This document shows positions 26,401 through 34,925 of a stretch of DNA of 64,000 bases, one piece after another (the stretch's first letter is position 1; each line of letters begins with the position of its first letter). Position numbers and translations under genes: made by a program. Under the pieces are notes generated by a model that was not told the origin of the DNA, made no database searches, and saw only the letters and a program-made list of their open reading frames with translations. The DNA is taken from NCBI GenBank assembly GCA_963677815.1, contig OY782499.1, positions 1,488,001 through 1,552,000 of the forward strand, given 5' to 3'. This stretch comes from JAEKNW01 sp963677815. GTDB lineage: Bacteria > Cloacimonadota > Cloacimonadia > Cloacimonadales > JAFGVF01.

Positions 26401-26700
26401 GAAATATATAAAGTAACTGATGGATTACAAGCAATTGAGGTGTACAAAAAGAAAGCTCTAGATTTGATTTTGATGGATGTACAAATGCCTAACTTAGATG
26501 GACTTGATGCAACACAAGGTATTCGAAAAATAGAAAAACGAACAAAGAAACATGTTCCTATTATTGCTTTAACTGCCGGAGCTTTAAAAGAAGAAATGGA
26601 AAAATGTTATGATGCTGGAATGGATGATTTCCTCGCTAAACCAATTGATCCACAGAAGGCTAAAAATGTATTAAATAAATACTTGGGGAATCTGAAGTAG
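23473..26700 (+). CDS. Hybrid sensor histidine kinase (four PAS, HisKA, HATPase, two receiver domains)
   Basis: 1075 residues without obvious membrane segments. PAS-like domains lie at about 10-120, 130-255, 275-395 and 410-530, several closing with a PAC-type GxxxDIT motif. HisKA has phospho-acceptor H564 (NMSHEIRTPLNGVIGF). HATPase runs about 665-790 (N-box LLSNAVKF, GGTGLGLVIS). Receiver 1 (about 795-915) has D848, and receiver 2 (about 950-1070) has D1002 in LILMDVQMP. It is a cytoplasmic phosphorelay sensor; ligand unknown. The kinase-receiver-receiver half is paralogous to the hybrid kinase at 43540-46797. No cognate output regulator is adjacent. Confidence 0.92.
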   Translation: MKKELMAEIIDKSPFGLAYHKIILDKHGKPINYVFLEVNQAFEKLTGLARDKVIGRKVTEVIPGIEKAEFDWIGLYGKVALELGNETFEEYSPQLNRWYQVTVYSIKKGYFTTSFFDISDRKKALEDLRLQKQQFELAVEGSNDGIWDWKIADDELFVSKRWKEILGFTNDELSIDMTTFKSLIYKGDLKRFDENLTQYFKRNIPEYFIEYRMKHKDDHLIWVLSKGQALWDEQGKPFRMSGSLSDITNNKQIQLKYENRSYELEIAKNKLIEQSEILSNALHAGVMGAWSYDIKNQIYTFSDTFYSLFHTNIEKEGSYQMSVKEYTQRFIPKSYQYLVFSEIEKSLAYTGQSQTKFLEHPVIFADGQEGWIKVYYRVKWDHSGKAYKITGVNQDITNLKKTEFEQEMVSTRLQLATKAGKVGVWDLDLLENVLVWDEQMYSLYGVNPDTFGGAYESWQQGVHPEDFDRSDKEVQDAILGIKDFDTEFRVIWPDNSVHYIRALAVIIRDNHGMPLRMIGTNWDITNQKIIEDELRNLNKNLAEQTERAEIANKAKSEFLANMSHEIRTPLNGVIGFTDLLKDTPLNPLQKQYVDNANVSGHALLEIISNILDFSKIEAGMLELEIIKTDIIELIENSVDIIQFPAGKKGLEILLELDPKTPRYAHLDPIRLKQILANLLSNAVKFTEVGEVSLKVAFTRIDGNQGKFTFSVSDTGIGINAEQIKKLFKSFSQADSSTTRKYGGTGLGLVISEMIANKMGSRIDVESSFGKGSVFSFELTTTFEEGAKIDFTQKCDLSKAMIIDDNEHNRQILQNMLLQWGITSELYENGLDVLKNCQSFKKFDLVICDYNMPYLDGVETIKLINERMGKDSDNNAIILLYSSSETIDSQEKSKDIGLHYRLNKPVKSRELFEYICSLKSSKKAKTQEPSKIIPTKKQVLKKHDNVNCDSVKVLVAEDVKMNMVLITAILNKLFDNIEIYKVTDGLQAIEVYKKKALDLILMDVQMPNLDGLDATQGIRKIEKRTKKHVPIIALTAGALKEEMEKCYDAGMDDFLAKPIDPQKAKNVLNKYLGNLK

Positions 26701-26734
26701 ATTTTACAATTACTATCCTATTCTATTGAGAGAT

Positions 26735-26763
26735 AAAAAAGAGGCGAAAGAATTTTCGCCTCT
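26735..26763. terminator. Bidirectional terminator between hybrid kinase and hydA
   Basis: Stem AGAGGCGAAA / TTTCGCCTCT, loop GAAT, with an A6 run on the left (U-tract for the minus-strand hydrogenase operon). Confidence 0.82.
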
Positions 26764-26780
26764 TATATATTACTAATTAA

Positions 26781-28568
26781 TTAGTGTTTTGCGTCTAAGC
26801 CAGTAGTTTGTTTTTCTACTTGACCCTTGAATTTATCTCTACCGAAGTAGTAGGTATGAAGTAAATCATGAGCTCTATGTGAACCTGGTTTTTCTAAATA
26901 ATCTTTATAGATTTTAGTTATTTCAGGATTATGATGTGAGCATCTGAATTCAAGATTAGCATCTTCTTTATAAAGAGCTTCACCTCTTCTAGCACGTTCA
27001 GAAATACCATTACCAAATGGTTGTCCACCACCACCAACACAGCCACCTGGGCAAGCCATGATTTCAACGAAATGATATTCAGTTGAACCAGTTTCGTTTA
27101 TTTGCTTTTGGATTTTATCCATAACTTTTCTTGCATTACCAAGTCCGTTTGCAACAGCAACTTTTACATCACCGAAATTAGGAATAGTAATAACAGCTTC
27201 TTTCACACCCTTAAGTCCACGAACTGCTTCAATGTTAGGATTTTCTAAATCTTCACCAGTTACTAAGAAGTAGGCTGAACGGATAGCAGCTTCCATAACA
27301 CCACCAGTAGCACCAAAGATAGTACCAGCACCAGTGTAGAAACTCATTCCTTCATCAGGTTTAGCTTCTGCTATATTCTTGAAGTCTATACCTGCTTCAT
27401 GAATCATTCTTAAGAACTCACGAGTTGTTAAAACGATATCAGTGTCTGGTCTACCGTCACGAGAAAATTCAGGTCTTTGAGCTTCGAACTTTTTAGCAGT
27501 ACAAGGCATGATAGCAACAGAAACTATATCTTTAGGATCTAAACCATGAACTTCTGGATAATAAGTTTTTGATAAAGCACCAAACATTGACATAGGTGAT
27601 TTAGCTGTTGAAACATAAGGAGTTAAATCTGGATAGTAGGTTTCTACAAATTTAACCCAACCTGGTGAACATGAAGTAATAACAGGTTTGCCAGAATGTT
27701 TTTTAAGATTTTCAACACACTCGGTACCTTCTTCCATGATAGTAAGGTCAGCTGTGAAGTTTGTATCCATAACTGAATCAAATCCTAAAGCTCTTAAAGC
27801 AGCATACATCTTACCAGGAGTAACTGTACCCATATCCATACCGAATTCATCACCTAAAGATGCACGAATTGATGGAGCTTCTTGAACTACTACGTGTTTT
27901 GTAGGATCTAAAAGAGCATCCCATACTTTATCAGTATCGTCTTTTTCTCTTAAAGCACCTGTTGGACAGTAAACTGTACATTGACCACAGTTAACACATG
28001 AACTGTTGCCAATACCCCAACTCATAGCTGTATCAACATGAGCTTCGAAACCACGGTCAGCAAATGTTAAGGCATATACAGTTTGGATTTCATTACAAAC
28101 AGTGATACAACGACCACAGTTAATACATTTATTAGTATCTCTTACGATTGATGGACTTGAATAGTCGATAGCTTTCATTTCTAATAATTTAGGAACTTTT
28201 TCCATATCAATATCCATAGTGTAAGCTAATTGTTGGAGTTCACATTTTCCATTAGCAACACATGTAGGACACTTAACATCATGATTAGCAAGAACTAATT
28301 CTAAGATAGTTTTTCTCAATTCTCTTAATTCTTTGCTATTAGTTGTAACTTTCATTCCTTCAGTTACAGGAGTAGCACAAGCTCTTTTTGGAACACCATA
28401 ACCTTCTACATCACATACACAGATACCACATGCTGCAGTAGGAGCTAAGTCAGGATGCCAGCATAAAGAAGGAACTTTGAATCCAGCTTTTAAAGCTGCC
28501 TGAATAATGGTTGTACCTTCTGGAACCTCTACAGGGATATTATTGATTGATAAATTAATCATTTTCAT
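26781..28568 (-). CDS. hydA: [FeFe]-hydrogenase catalytic subunit, NAD-linked trimeric type
   Basis: 595 residues. N-terminal [2Fe-2S] domain (CWHPDLAPTAACGICVCD), His-ligated cluster (HDVKCPTCVANGKCELQ), two [4Fe-4S] sites (CINCGRCITVC and CVNCGQCTVYCP). The H-cluster motifs are L1 TSCSPGW, L2 IMPCTAKKFE and L3 EIMACPGGCVGGGGQP. This is the M3-type layout of HydABC complexes, which reversibly couple H2 to NAD and, in some cases, ferredoxin. The L1 motif has Ser where most enzymes have a second Cys (TSCCP), the proton-relay residue. It is the last gene of the four-gene operon, followed by a terminator. Confidence 0.95.
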   Translation of the reverse strand: MKMINLSINNIPVEVPEGTTIIQAALKAGFKVPSLCWHPDLAPTAACGICVCDVEGYGVPKRACATPVTEGMKVTTNSKELRELRKTILELVLANHDVKCPTCVANGKCELQQLAYTMDIDMEKVPKLLEMKAIDYSSPSIVRDTNKCINCGRCITVCNEIQTVYALTFADRGFEAHVDTAMSWGIGNSSCVNCGQCTVYCPTGALREKDDTDKVWDALLDPTKHVVVQEAPSIRASLGDEFGMDMGTVTPGKMYAALRALGFDSVMDTNFTADLTIMEEGTECVENLKKHSGKPVITSCSPGWVKFVETYYPDLTPYVSTAKSPMSMFGALSKTYYPEVHGLDPKDIVSVAIMPCTAKKFEAQRPEFSRDGRPDTDIVLTTREFLRMIHEAGIDFKNIAEAKPDEGMSFYTGAGTIFGATGGVMEAAIRSAYFLVTGEDLENPNIEAVRGLKGVKEAVITIPNFGDVKVAVANGLGNARKVMDKIQKQINETGSTEYHFVEIMACPGGCVGGGGQPFGNGISERARRGEALYKEDANLEFRCSHHNPEITKIYKDYLEKPGSHRAHDLLHTYYFGRDKFKGQVEKQTTGLDAKH

Positions 28569-28588
28569 CTTTACATCTCCAGATCTAT

Positions 28589-30148
28589 TTATTTAATTCT
28601 TTTTAAAAAATCATTTCTAAAGTTCAATATAGAACTCTTAATTGGCATATAAGGTGATTGGCCAAGAGCACAGAAAGAACTCTTTAGCATAGCTTCAGAA
28701 AGCATAATCATACTTTCTAAATCTTCTTCACTACCTTTACCATCTCTAATTTTACAAATAATATTGTATAGCTGTTGGGTACCTAAACGACAAGGGAAAC
28801 ATTTACCGCATGATTCATGACGGAAGAAACGAAGAATTGACCAAAGCATTTCAACCATATCTACTTCTTCACTCATAACCATAATTGCACCTGAACCAAG
28901 AACAGCTGTGTACTCTTTCAAACTTTCATAATCCATTTTTACGTCAAGAAGTTTATCAGATAAAATTACACCAGCAGCTCCACCAACTAATGCAGCCTTG
29001 AATTTTTTACCCTTAAGCATACCACCACCATACTTGTTGATGATATCTCTTAAAGTAATACCCATAGGTACTTCGGTTAGACCAGGCATTGCTACATCAC
29101 CCATCAAAGTATAAACTTTTGTGCCTGTTGCACCGTTTACACCAAGACTCTTGTACCATTCTGCTCCTTTATTAATAATTGTAGGAACGTTGGCAATAGT
29201 CTCAACATTGTTCACTACTGTTGGAGTTTGCCAAAGACCTTTAACACCTGGGAATGGTGGTTTGAAACGAGGATTACCTCTGTTACCTTCTAATGATTCA
29301 ATAAGAGCTGTTTCTTCTCCACAAACATAAGCACCGGCACCAACCTTAATATCAAAATCAAGATTATATCCACTATCGAAGATATTCTCACCTAAGATTC
29401 CATAAGAACGGCATTGATTAATAGCGTGTCTTAATCTTTCTATACAAAGCTTGTATTCACCTCTAATATAAATGAATCCTTTGTTTGCTCCAAAAGCACG
29501 ACAAGCAATCATCATACCTTCAAGGAGTTTGTGAGGGTCTCCTTCCATGATCAATCTGTCTTTGAAAGTTCCTGGTTCACCTTCATCAGCATTGATAACA
29601 AGATGTTTGTCTGGAGAATCAATAGGTGCTGTAAAACTCCATTTGAGACCAGTAGGGAAACCAGCTCCACCACGTCCTCTTAAACCTGATTCTTTAACTT
29701 CTGCAATAATATCTTCAGGTTTCATTTCTAATAAAGCTTTTTCCCAAGCTACATATCCACCAGCTCCGATATATTCTTCTATATCTTCAGGATCAATTAT
29801 ACCTGAATTTTCTAATACGTTTCTTTCTTTATAATTAAAGTCATAAGCTTCAACTCTATCAGTGGAAGCAAGAAGTCTTTTTACTGGGCGACCTTTAAGG
29901 AAATGTTCTTCTACTAATTCTGGAATATCTTCTACTGTAACATTCTCATAAAGTGTGTTTTCTGGATAAACCTTAAGGCAAACACCCTTAGCAAAAAAGC
30001 CAAGTGGTCCTGTTTCTAAAACATCAATTTCATCTTGCAAGTTTCTTTTAGCTAATTCAGATTTTAAAGCTAATTCAATTTTCTTTGCACCAGCTTCAAT
30101 AGAGGTTTCATTGATACCTAATAGTATGTGGCTACGATAGAATTTCAT
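28589..30148 (-). CDS. hydB: Hydrogenase flavoprotein subunit (NuoF-like), with degenerate N-terminal ferredoxin fold
   Basis: 519 residues. FMN/NAD core: GLRGRGGAGFPTGLKW, NADEGEPGTFKDR, GAGAYVCGEETALIES; the [4Fe-4S] ligands lie in ESCGKCFPCR and SSFCALG. It passes electrons between the hydrogenase and NAD(H). The N-terminal thioredoxin-like domain (about 1-90) keeps its fold signature but lacks the [2Fe-2S] cysteines (HILLGINETSIEAG, ETGPLGFFAKG). The C-terminal 2x[4Fe-4S] ferredoxin extension of the Thermotoga-type HydB is absent, since the chain ends ...NFRNDFLKRIK. It overlaps hydC by one base. Confidence 0.93.
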   Translation of the reverse strand: MKFYRSHILLGINETSIEAGAKKIELALKSELAKRNLQDEIDVLETGPLGFFAKGVCLKVYPENTLYENVTVEDIPELVEEHFLKGRPVKRLLASTDRVEAYDFNYKERNVLENSGIIDPEDIEEYIGAGGYVAWEKALLEMKPEDIIAEVKESGLRGRGGAGFPTGLKWSFTAPIDSPDKHLVINADEGEPGTFKDRLIMEGDPHKLLEGMMIACRAFGANKGFIYIRGEYKLCIERLRHAINQCRSYGILGENIFDSGYNLDFDIKVGAGAYVCGEETALIESLEGNRGNPRFKPPFPGVKGLWQTPTVVNNVETIANVPTIINKGAEWYKSLGVNGATGTKVYTLMGDVAMPGLTEVPMGITLRDIINKYGGGMLKGKKFKAALVGGAAGVILSDKLLDVKMDYESLKEYTAVLGSGAIMVMSEEVDMVEMLWSILRFFRHESCGKCFPCRLGTQQLYNIICKIRDGKGSEEDLESMIMLSEAMLKSSFCALGQSPYMPIKSSILNFRNDFLKRIK

Positions 30149-30603
30149 TACTTCTCTCCTTTGATGTCTTTAATAATTCTGACAACTTTTTCTTCAGTAA
30201 GGTCACCATAAATATCGTTATTGATCATCATAACAGGAGCATTACCACATACTCCGAGGCAGGCACATAATTCTAATGTAAACATACCATCTTCAGTTGT
30301 TTCATTTTGTTTAATATTTAAAATTTCTTTTAATTTTCTGTAGATATTATCACAACCTTTGAGGTAACAAGGTGGTGACTCACATAATCTAATAATATTT
30401 CTTCCGCGTGGTTTCATTGAGAACATACCGTAGAAGGTGATGACGCCATAAATATGGTTGATTGGTACATTTAAATATTTTGATACTGCAAGAACAGCTT
30501 CTTCAGAAATATACTGCTGAGGATGATTGTCTTGAATGTCATGTAAAATATAAATTAAGTTATCTTTAGTTGGTTCGTATTTTTTAAATATTTCCTGATA
30601 CAT
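30148..30603 (-). CDS. hydC: Hydrogenase NuoE-like [2Fe-2S] subunit
   Basis: 151 residues. Thioredoxin-like [2Fe-2S] protein with intact ligands CESPPCYLKGC and CACLGVCG, and the family segment VITFYGMFSMKPRG. It is the small electron-carrying subunit of the HydABC complex. Its stop overlaps the hydB start (1 nt). It follows the degenerate ferredoxin-like gene by 18 nt. Confidence 0.94.
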   Translation of the reverse strand: MYQEIFKKYEPTKDNLIYILHDIQDNHPQQYISEEAVLAVSKYLNVPINHIYGVITFYGMFSMKPRGRNIIRLCESPPCYLKGCDNIYRKLKEILNIKQNETTEDGMFTLELCACLGVCGNAPVMMINNDIYGDLTEEKVVRIIKDIKGEK

Positions 30604-30621
30604 AAAAAATTCCTTATGGGG

Positions 30622-30984
30622 TTAGTCAGTTGAAATTATAAAGTCGTTAACAGGGTTTCCATTAACAATGTGTTCTGCTACAACTTTTCTTACTTTTTCT
30701 GCATTCATATTGCCATAAGTGACAGTCTTGTTACCATCAATAATGACGTCAACAACAGGCTCCATTGAAGAAAGCCCTTTTTCTCCAGTTTGAGTTACTA
30801 GAACATCATGAAGTTGCCTGTTTGCTACTTCATCTAAAAAAGCTTTCATAACTTCACGAGCACCCATTGCGATTCCTGATGTACCCATACCTACAACAAC
30901 TTTGACTCTTGTTTCACTGTTTCTCAGTTTCATGTCGTTTTGAGCTTTCTCTCTAATTTTTCTTAAATCAGCTAGAGTTTTCAT
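30622..30984 (-). CDS. Thioredoxin-like ferredoxin-family protein that has lost all cysteines
   Basis: 120 residues, first gene of the hydrogenase operon. It matches the stand-alone (2Fe-2S) ferredoxin-like protein commonly encoded before NuoE-like subunits: KVVVGMGTSGIAMGAREVM, then VTQTGEKGLSSMEPVVDV, and the conserved end AEHIVNGNPV. In relatives these read roughly GxxTCGIAxGA and TGCxGxCxxEP. Here every ligand Cys is replaced, and the whole protein contains none. It therefore cannot hold a [2Fe-2S] cluster and is more likely a structural or assembly subunit. AGGAGG precedes the ATG. Confidence 0.8.
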   Translation of the reverse strand: MKTLADLRKIREKAQNDMKLRNSETRVKVVVGMGTSGIAMGAREVMKAFLDEVANRQLHDVLVTQTGEKGLSSMEPVVDVIIDGNKTVTYGNMNAEKVRKVVAEHIVNGNPVNDFIISTD

Positions 30985-31046
30985 TATACGACCTCCTAAT
31001 TTATTTATTTGTAAGTAAATTCATCCCAAATATTCTTGAATCCAAA

Positions 31047-31073
31047 ATTATATAATTTGAACTAAACTGTCAA
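31047..31073 (-). promoter_or_regulatory. Probable promoter of the hydrogenase operon
   Basis: On the minus strand TTGACA (31073-31068) and TATAAT (31052-31047) are separated by 15 nt, about 65 nt upstream of the first gene. I saw no clear Rex-type operator. Confidence 0.5.
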
Positions 31074-31265
31074 ATATTAAATCCAATTTGCTTGAAAAAT
31101 AATATTTGCTTAAGGAAAAAAGACTGATATAATATTAAAGAAAATCTATTTTCTTCCTTAATTAACTTTATGAAATAACAGTTTTTATTCAGCTAGAACA
31201 TTAGTAACTTAATTAATAATTTTCTATTATCAAAAAAATAATGATAAGAAAATTTACTCTAAATA

Positions 31266-31294
31266 TTGACACGATTAGCAAGATTTTTTAAAGA
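31266..31294 (+). promoter_or_regulatory. Probable promoter of the acyl-CoA synthetase gene
   Basis: TTGACA 31266-31271, 17-nt spacer, TAAAGA 31289-31294, 26 nt before the start codon. Confidence 0.45.
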
Positions 31295-31319
31295 GTACAT
31301 TTAGAAATAGGTGATTTAT

Positions 31320-33008
31320 ATGAAAACAATGAAAAAAACAATAATAGAAAATATTAATGATGCAATTGAGAGATATCCTCATAGAGAAGCTTTAACTTGG
31401 TTAGGCGAGAAAGCTATAACATATAAAGAATTGGGTGAACGATATAAGAAGGTAGCTCAACTTCTTAAAGAACAGGGAATTAGGCATGGTGATAAGGTTG
31501 CTATATTGAGTGAAAATTCTCCTAATTGGGGTGTATCTTATCTAGCAGTAACTTCCATAGGAGCTATTGTAGTACCTATTTTAACCGAGTTTCATGAAAA
31601 TGAAATACACCATATTTTAAGACATTCAGAAGCAAAGGCCATTTTTGTTTCTAATAAGATGTTTCCTAAATTTGAGAATCTTTTTGGAACAGGCAAAGAT
31701 ATTATAGCTATTGATATAGAAGGCTATAGTATTAAAAATCCTTCTTCTGCTCTAAATAAACTTAAAACAATGTTTCTAGATAGAAGAGATTCAATGTTAG
31801 ATAAAACAGGTATAATTGGTGAAATAGCAGGTCTAAAACAAAAAGCAATTGATGAAAACGATGTTGCTGTTATCATCTATACTTCAGGAACAACTGGTCA
31901 ATCAAAAGGTGTGATGCTTACCCACAAGAACCTCATAACTAATATTTTAGCATGTTTCGATGTGCAACCCATGGATGAAAATGATAGATTAATATCAATT
32001 CTCCCTCTCCCACATACTTATGAGAGTACACTAGGATTTTTGTTCCCTTTGATGCATAATAGTAAAATCACCTATCTTAAAAAAGCCCCAACCGCCAGTG
32101 TCCTACTTCCAGCTTTAGCTAAAGTTAGGCCTACAATAATGTTAACTGTTCCTTTGATTATGGAAAAAATCTTTAAGAATAAGATACATCCAGCTTTAAC
32201 ATCCAAACCAATTTCAAGATTTTTATATTCAATACCAATGATTAGAAAAGTCTTGCATAATATAGCAGGTAAAAAACTCTATAAGTCTTTTGGTGGGCAT
32301 CTTAAATTCTTTGGTATTGGTGGTGCAAAAATTGCCTCTGATGTTGAAAAATTTCTACAAGACTGTAATTTTCCTTATTCCATAGGTTATGGTTTAACAG
32401 AGACTTCCCCTCTAGTAGCTGGAGCTCCACCTGCTAAAACACGCTATCGTTCTACTGGACCAGTTGTTTTTAATTTAGCCTATAAGCTGATTAACAAGAA
32501 TCCTGAAACTGGAGAAGGTGAGATTGTAGTTAAAGGCGATAGTGTAATGAAAGGTTATTATAAGGCTGAAGAAACAACAAAATCTGTTTTTACTGAAGAT
32601 GGTTATTTTAAAACTGGCGATTTAGGTCAGATAAAAAGAGGCTATCTTTATATCAAAGGCCGTTTAAAGAATGTTATTATCGGCGCAAGTGGAGAGAATA
32701 TATATCCTGAAGAAATTGAATCCATTATCAATGAGAGTGAATTTGTTACAGAATCTTTAGTATTAGAACAAGATAAAAGACTTATTGGCCGTATCCATTT
32801 AAATTATGATTATATAGACCAAGTTTATGGTAGTCACTCATCTTCCGAAGCTAAGCTAAAGAGGGAGATAACCAAAATTCTAAATAACATTCGGGAAGAT
32901 GTTAACAGTAAGGTTTCAAGTTTTTCTAAGCTAGCTAAAGTTGTTGAGCAAGCTGAACCTTTTGAAAAGACCCCTACTATGAAAATTAAAAGGTATCTGT
33001 ATAAGTAA
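31320..33008 (+). CDS. AMP-forming long-chain acyl-CoA synthetase
   Basis: 562 residues from ATG 31320 (AGGTGA 7 nt upstream). ANL-superfamily motifs: YTSGTTGQSKGVMLTH (P-loop), GYGLTETSPLV, TGDLGQIKRGYLYIKGR (hinge) and the C-terminal TPTMKIKRYLYK with the catalytic Lys. It activates fatty acids to acyl-CoA (or acyl-ACP) at the inner membrane face. The C-terminal domain resembles bacterial FadD15-like enzymes. It is monocistronic; no beta-oxidation genes are adjacent, so lipid recycling or membrane synthesis is as likely as catabolism. Confidence 0.9.
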   Translation: MKTMKKTIIENINDAIERYPHREALTWLGEKAITYKELGERYKKVAQLLKEQGIRHGDKVAILSENSPNWGVSYLAVTSIGAIVVPILTEFHENEIHHILRHSEAKAIFVSNKMFPKFENLFGTGKDIIAIDIEGYSIKNPSSALNKLKTMFLDRRDSMLDKTGIIGEIAGLKQKAIDENDVAVIIYTSGTTGQSKGVMLTHKNLITNILACFDVQPMDENDRLISILPLPHTYESTLGFLFPLMHNSKITYLKKAPTASVLLPALAKVRPTIMLTVPLIMEKIFKNKIHPALTSKPISRFLYSIPMIRKVLHNIAGKKLYKSFGGHLKFFGIGGAKIASDVEKFLQDCNFPYSIGYGLTETSPLVAGAPPAKTRYRSTGPVVFNLAYKLINKNPETGEGEIVVKGDSVMKGYYKAEETTKSVFTEDGYFKTGDLGQIKRGYLYIKGRLKNVIIGASGENIYPEEIESIINESEFVTESLVLEQDKRLIGRIHLNYDYIDQVYGSHSSSEAKLKREITKILNNIREDVNSKVSSFSKLAKVVEQAEPFEKTPTMKIKRYLYK

Positions 33009-33025
33009 ATGCCTAAAGCCTTATC

Positions 33026-33073
33026 ACAGAGACAGAGAAACAAAGAGACAGAGAAACAAAGAGACAGAGAAAC
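33026..33073. repeat. Short tandem repeat, three 16-bp units
   Basis: Unit AAAGAGACAGAGAAAC in three consecutive copies, the first with two changed bases, 17 nt after the acyl-CoA synthetase stop. The rest of the 210-bp gap to the next gene shows nothing notable. Confidence 0.85.
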
Positions 33074-33221
33074 AGTAAGAATTAACTGGAAATGCGGTCA
33101 TCTCTGCCTACTTACAAATGAAATTCTGTTTTCTAGTTGAATTATGGAACCAAAATCTTTTTATGATGTATCCTTTTAGTTGAAGGGGTTTGTTGGGTAC
33201 AAACCCCAATTTTGTTGAATA

Positions 33222-34778
33222 CTATTTCATTAATAACATTTTTTTTGTTTGAATATCAGCATCAGTTTTTATTTTAGAGAAATATATACCTGATGCTACA
33301 CTCTTTCCTCTTTCATCTTTACCATTCCAGACCAGACTGTGTGTCCCAGCACTAGTTTCTTCATCTAATAGCGTTTTCACCAACTGTCCTTTGATATTGT
33401 ATATCGACAAGTTCACTTTACCTGGTTGAGGGATATTGAAAGAAATTGTTGTTTCAGGGTTAAAGGGATTGGGATATATCTTTGAAGTAACTTTAGGCAA
33501 ACTATCAATATCTTCATCAGTATTAGCTACAGATATCATTAATTCACTATAGATGAATTCACTACCCTCACTAGAAAAATATCCAAATCTATCAAAGCAA
33601 TTAAAGGTTCTCGATGAAGAAGAAAAGTTATCTCCTATATTTTCACTATATAAAAGGTCAAGTTGGTCATTATACACTCTTAGAGTAGTATCGCAGTCAT
33701 TATTAATTACAATATAGTCTTTTGATGTAAAAATTCCATCTGGTATATAAAGAAGCTGAACTTCATTAAATTCATATTCATTACCTGATTTTATATTATT
33801 TGTGAGAAACCAACCCTCATACCTCGCAAGAAAAGTTATGTAGCTGTTATCAGAAGCTTTCACAAGATTCCCTGTATCATATTCTTTTAAATTAATGATA
33901 ATTAGTTCATTATTACTAATAGATAAATCAGCAACTGCCCTCCCATTATTTCTTTTGAGTAAATAGGGTGGGATATCATAAATTAATTTATCATTGATAC
34001 AAAAAATTCCACTTCTATCACTAAAGTATAAAATATTCCCTAAGTTTTGGTCTACTTGTGAATCAATTATCTCATTAACTTGTTCAAAATTACTATTAAA
34101 GACTCTATATGAGAATGGATCGTCATTTTGGTATGTATAGAAATCTGATGTTTGAATATACATATTTTCCACGAAAAGAACATCGTTATAATACATTGTA
34201 TTCATCCAATATTGAAGTTCATAGGTATTAAAGTTAAAAATAAAGTTTTCAAATACCTCATTCGTTTCATCTATTGAACTACCTAGTAATATCTTGTCAT
34301 CAGATAAAAGTTGTCTGAATACATAATTTTCATTTATATCCTTAATATTAATCAATTGTTCACTATCACCTAAATCATTTAACAACAATATATAATCAAT
34401 CGTTGCTGTTTCATCACCATCCCATTCCTGCAGATTCTTATCAGTTATATGAAAGGCTTCTCTATTAGTTAGAAAACGATAATAGACAAATATATCATCT
34501 ATAGATTCCACGACACTATTTAATTCAATATCAATTATTGATTCTTGAGAAGAAAAATCATAATCACTATCTAAAATAAATTTGCTTATTGTTAAGGTTT
34601 GACCAGCTAATTCCCAATCATAGAATCTAACAAAATCATCTTCAAACTTATCATAGACAATTTCTTTATAGCTGTATGGCACGAACAAGGTATCGACCTC
34701 GCTAAAAGAAAACTGGATTTCATTTCCAGATAAGACCATACTAACACAAGCTAACACAAATACTATTACCCTTTTCAT
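33222..34778 (-). CDS. Secreted protein with C-terminal sorting (FlgD/T9SS-like) domain
   Basis: 518 residues from ATG 34778 (AAGGAG 6 nt upstream; a GTG two codons earlier is too close to it). Signal peptide RVIVFVLACVSMVLSGN. The body (about 20-425) is beta-rich, with acidic/aromatic repeats suggesting a propeller-like fold of unknown function. The last ~85 residues are the conserved C-terminal domain: YPNPFNPETTISFNI, SIYNIKGQLVKTLL, WNGKDERGKSVASGIYF, ending MLLMK. In FCB bacteria this domain directs secretion and surface anchoring. A second gene with the same domain lies immediately upstream. Confidence 0.8.
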   Translation of the reverse strand: MKRVIVFVLACVSMVLSGNEIQFSFSEVDTLFVPYSYKEIVYDKFEDDFVRFYDWELAGQTLTISKFILDSDYDFSSQESIIDIELNSVVESIDDIFVYYRFLTNREAFHITDKNLQEWDGDETATIDYILLLNDLGDSEQLINIKDINENYVFRQLLSDDKILLGSSIDETNEVFENFIFNFNTYELQYWMNTMYYNDVLFVENMYIQTSDFYTYQNDDPFSYRVFNSNFEQVNEIIDSQVDQNLGNILYFSDRSGIFCINDKLIYDIPPYLLKRNNGRAVADLSISNNELIIINLKEYDTGNLVKASDNSYITFLARYEGWFLTNNIKSGNEYEFNEVQLLYIPDGIFTSKDYIVINNDCDTTLRVYNDQLDLLYSENIGDNFSSSSRTFNCFDRFGYFSSEGSEFIYSELMISVANTDEDIDSLPKVTSKIYPNPFNPETTISFNIPQPGKVNLSIYNIKGQLVKTLLDEETSAGTHSLVWNGKDERGKSVASGIYFSKIKTDADIQTKKMLLMK

Positions 34779-34925
34779 TTCCACTCCTTTTTTTGTTATT
34801 GATGTTCTATTACACCATAATATATAATATGACTATACAACAAATTTAGATAAGTGAGATTGAAATACTCACAAATAACTACAGAGCTCTATAGTTATTA
34901 TTATTATATTTTATTATTCTGTCAA

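Noticed and set aside
29547..29834. Plus-strand open frames inside hydB, hydA and other genes
   Set aside because: They are antisense to strongly conserved coding sequence, have no ribosome sites and show no recognisable products.
28589..30148. HydB as a complex I NuoF subunit
   Set aside because: The operon contains an [FeFe]-hydrogenase and no membrane Nuo subunits. The NuoE/F similarity is expected for HydBC.
33026..33073. Possible CRISPR array
   Set aside because: Three direct 16-bp units without spacers are a simple tandem repeat, and no cas genes are nearby.
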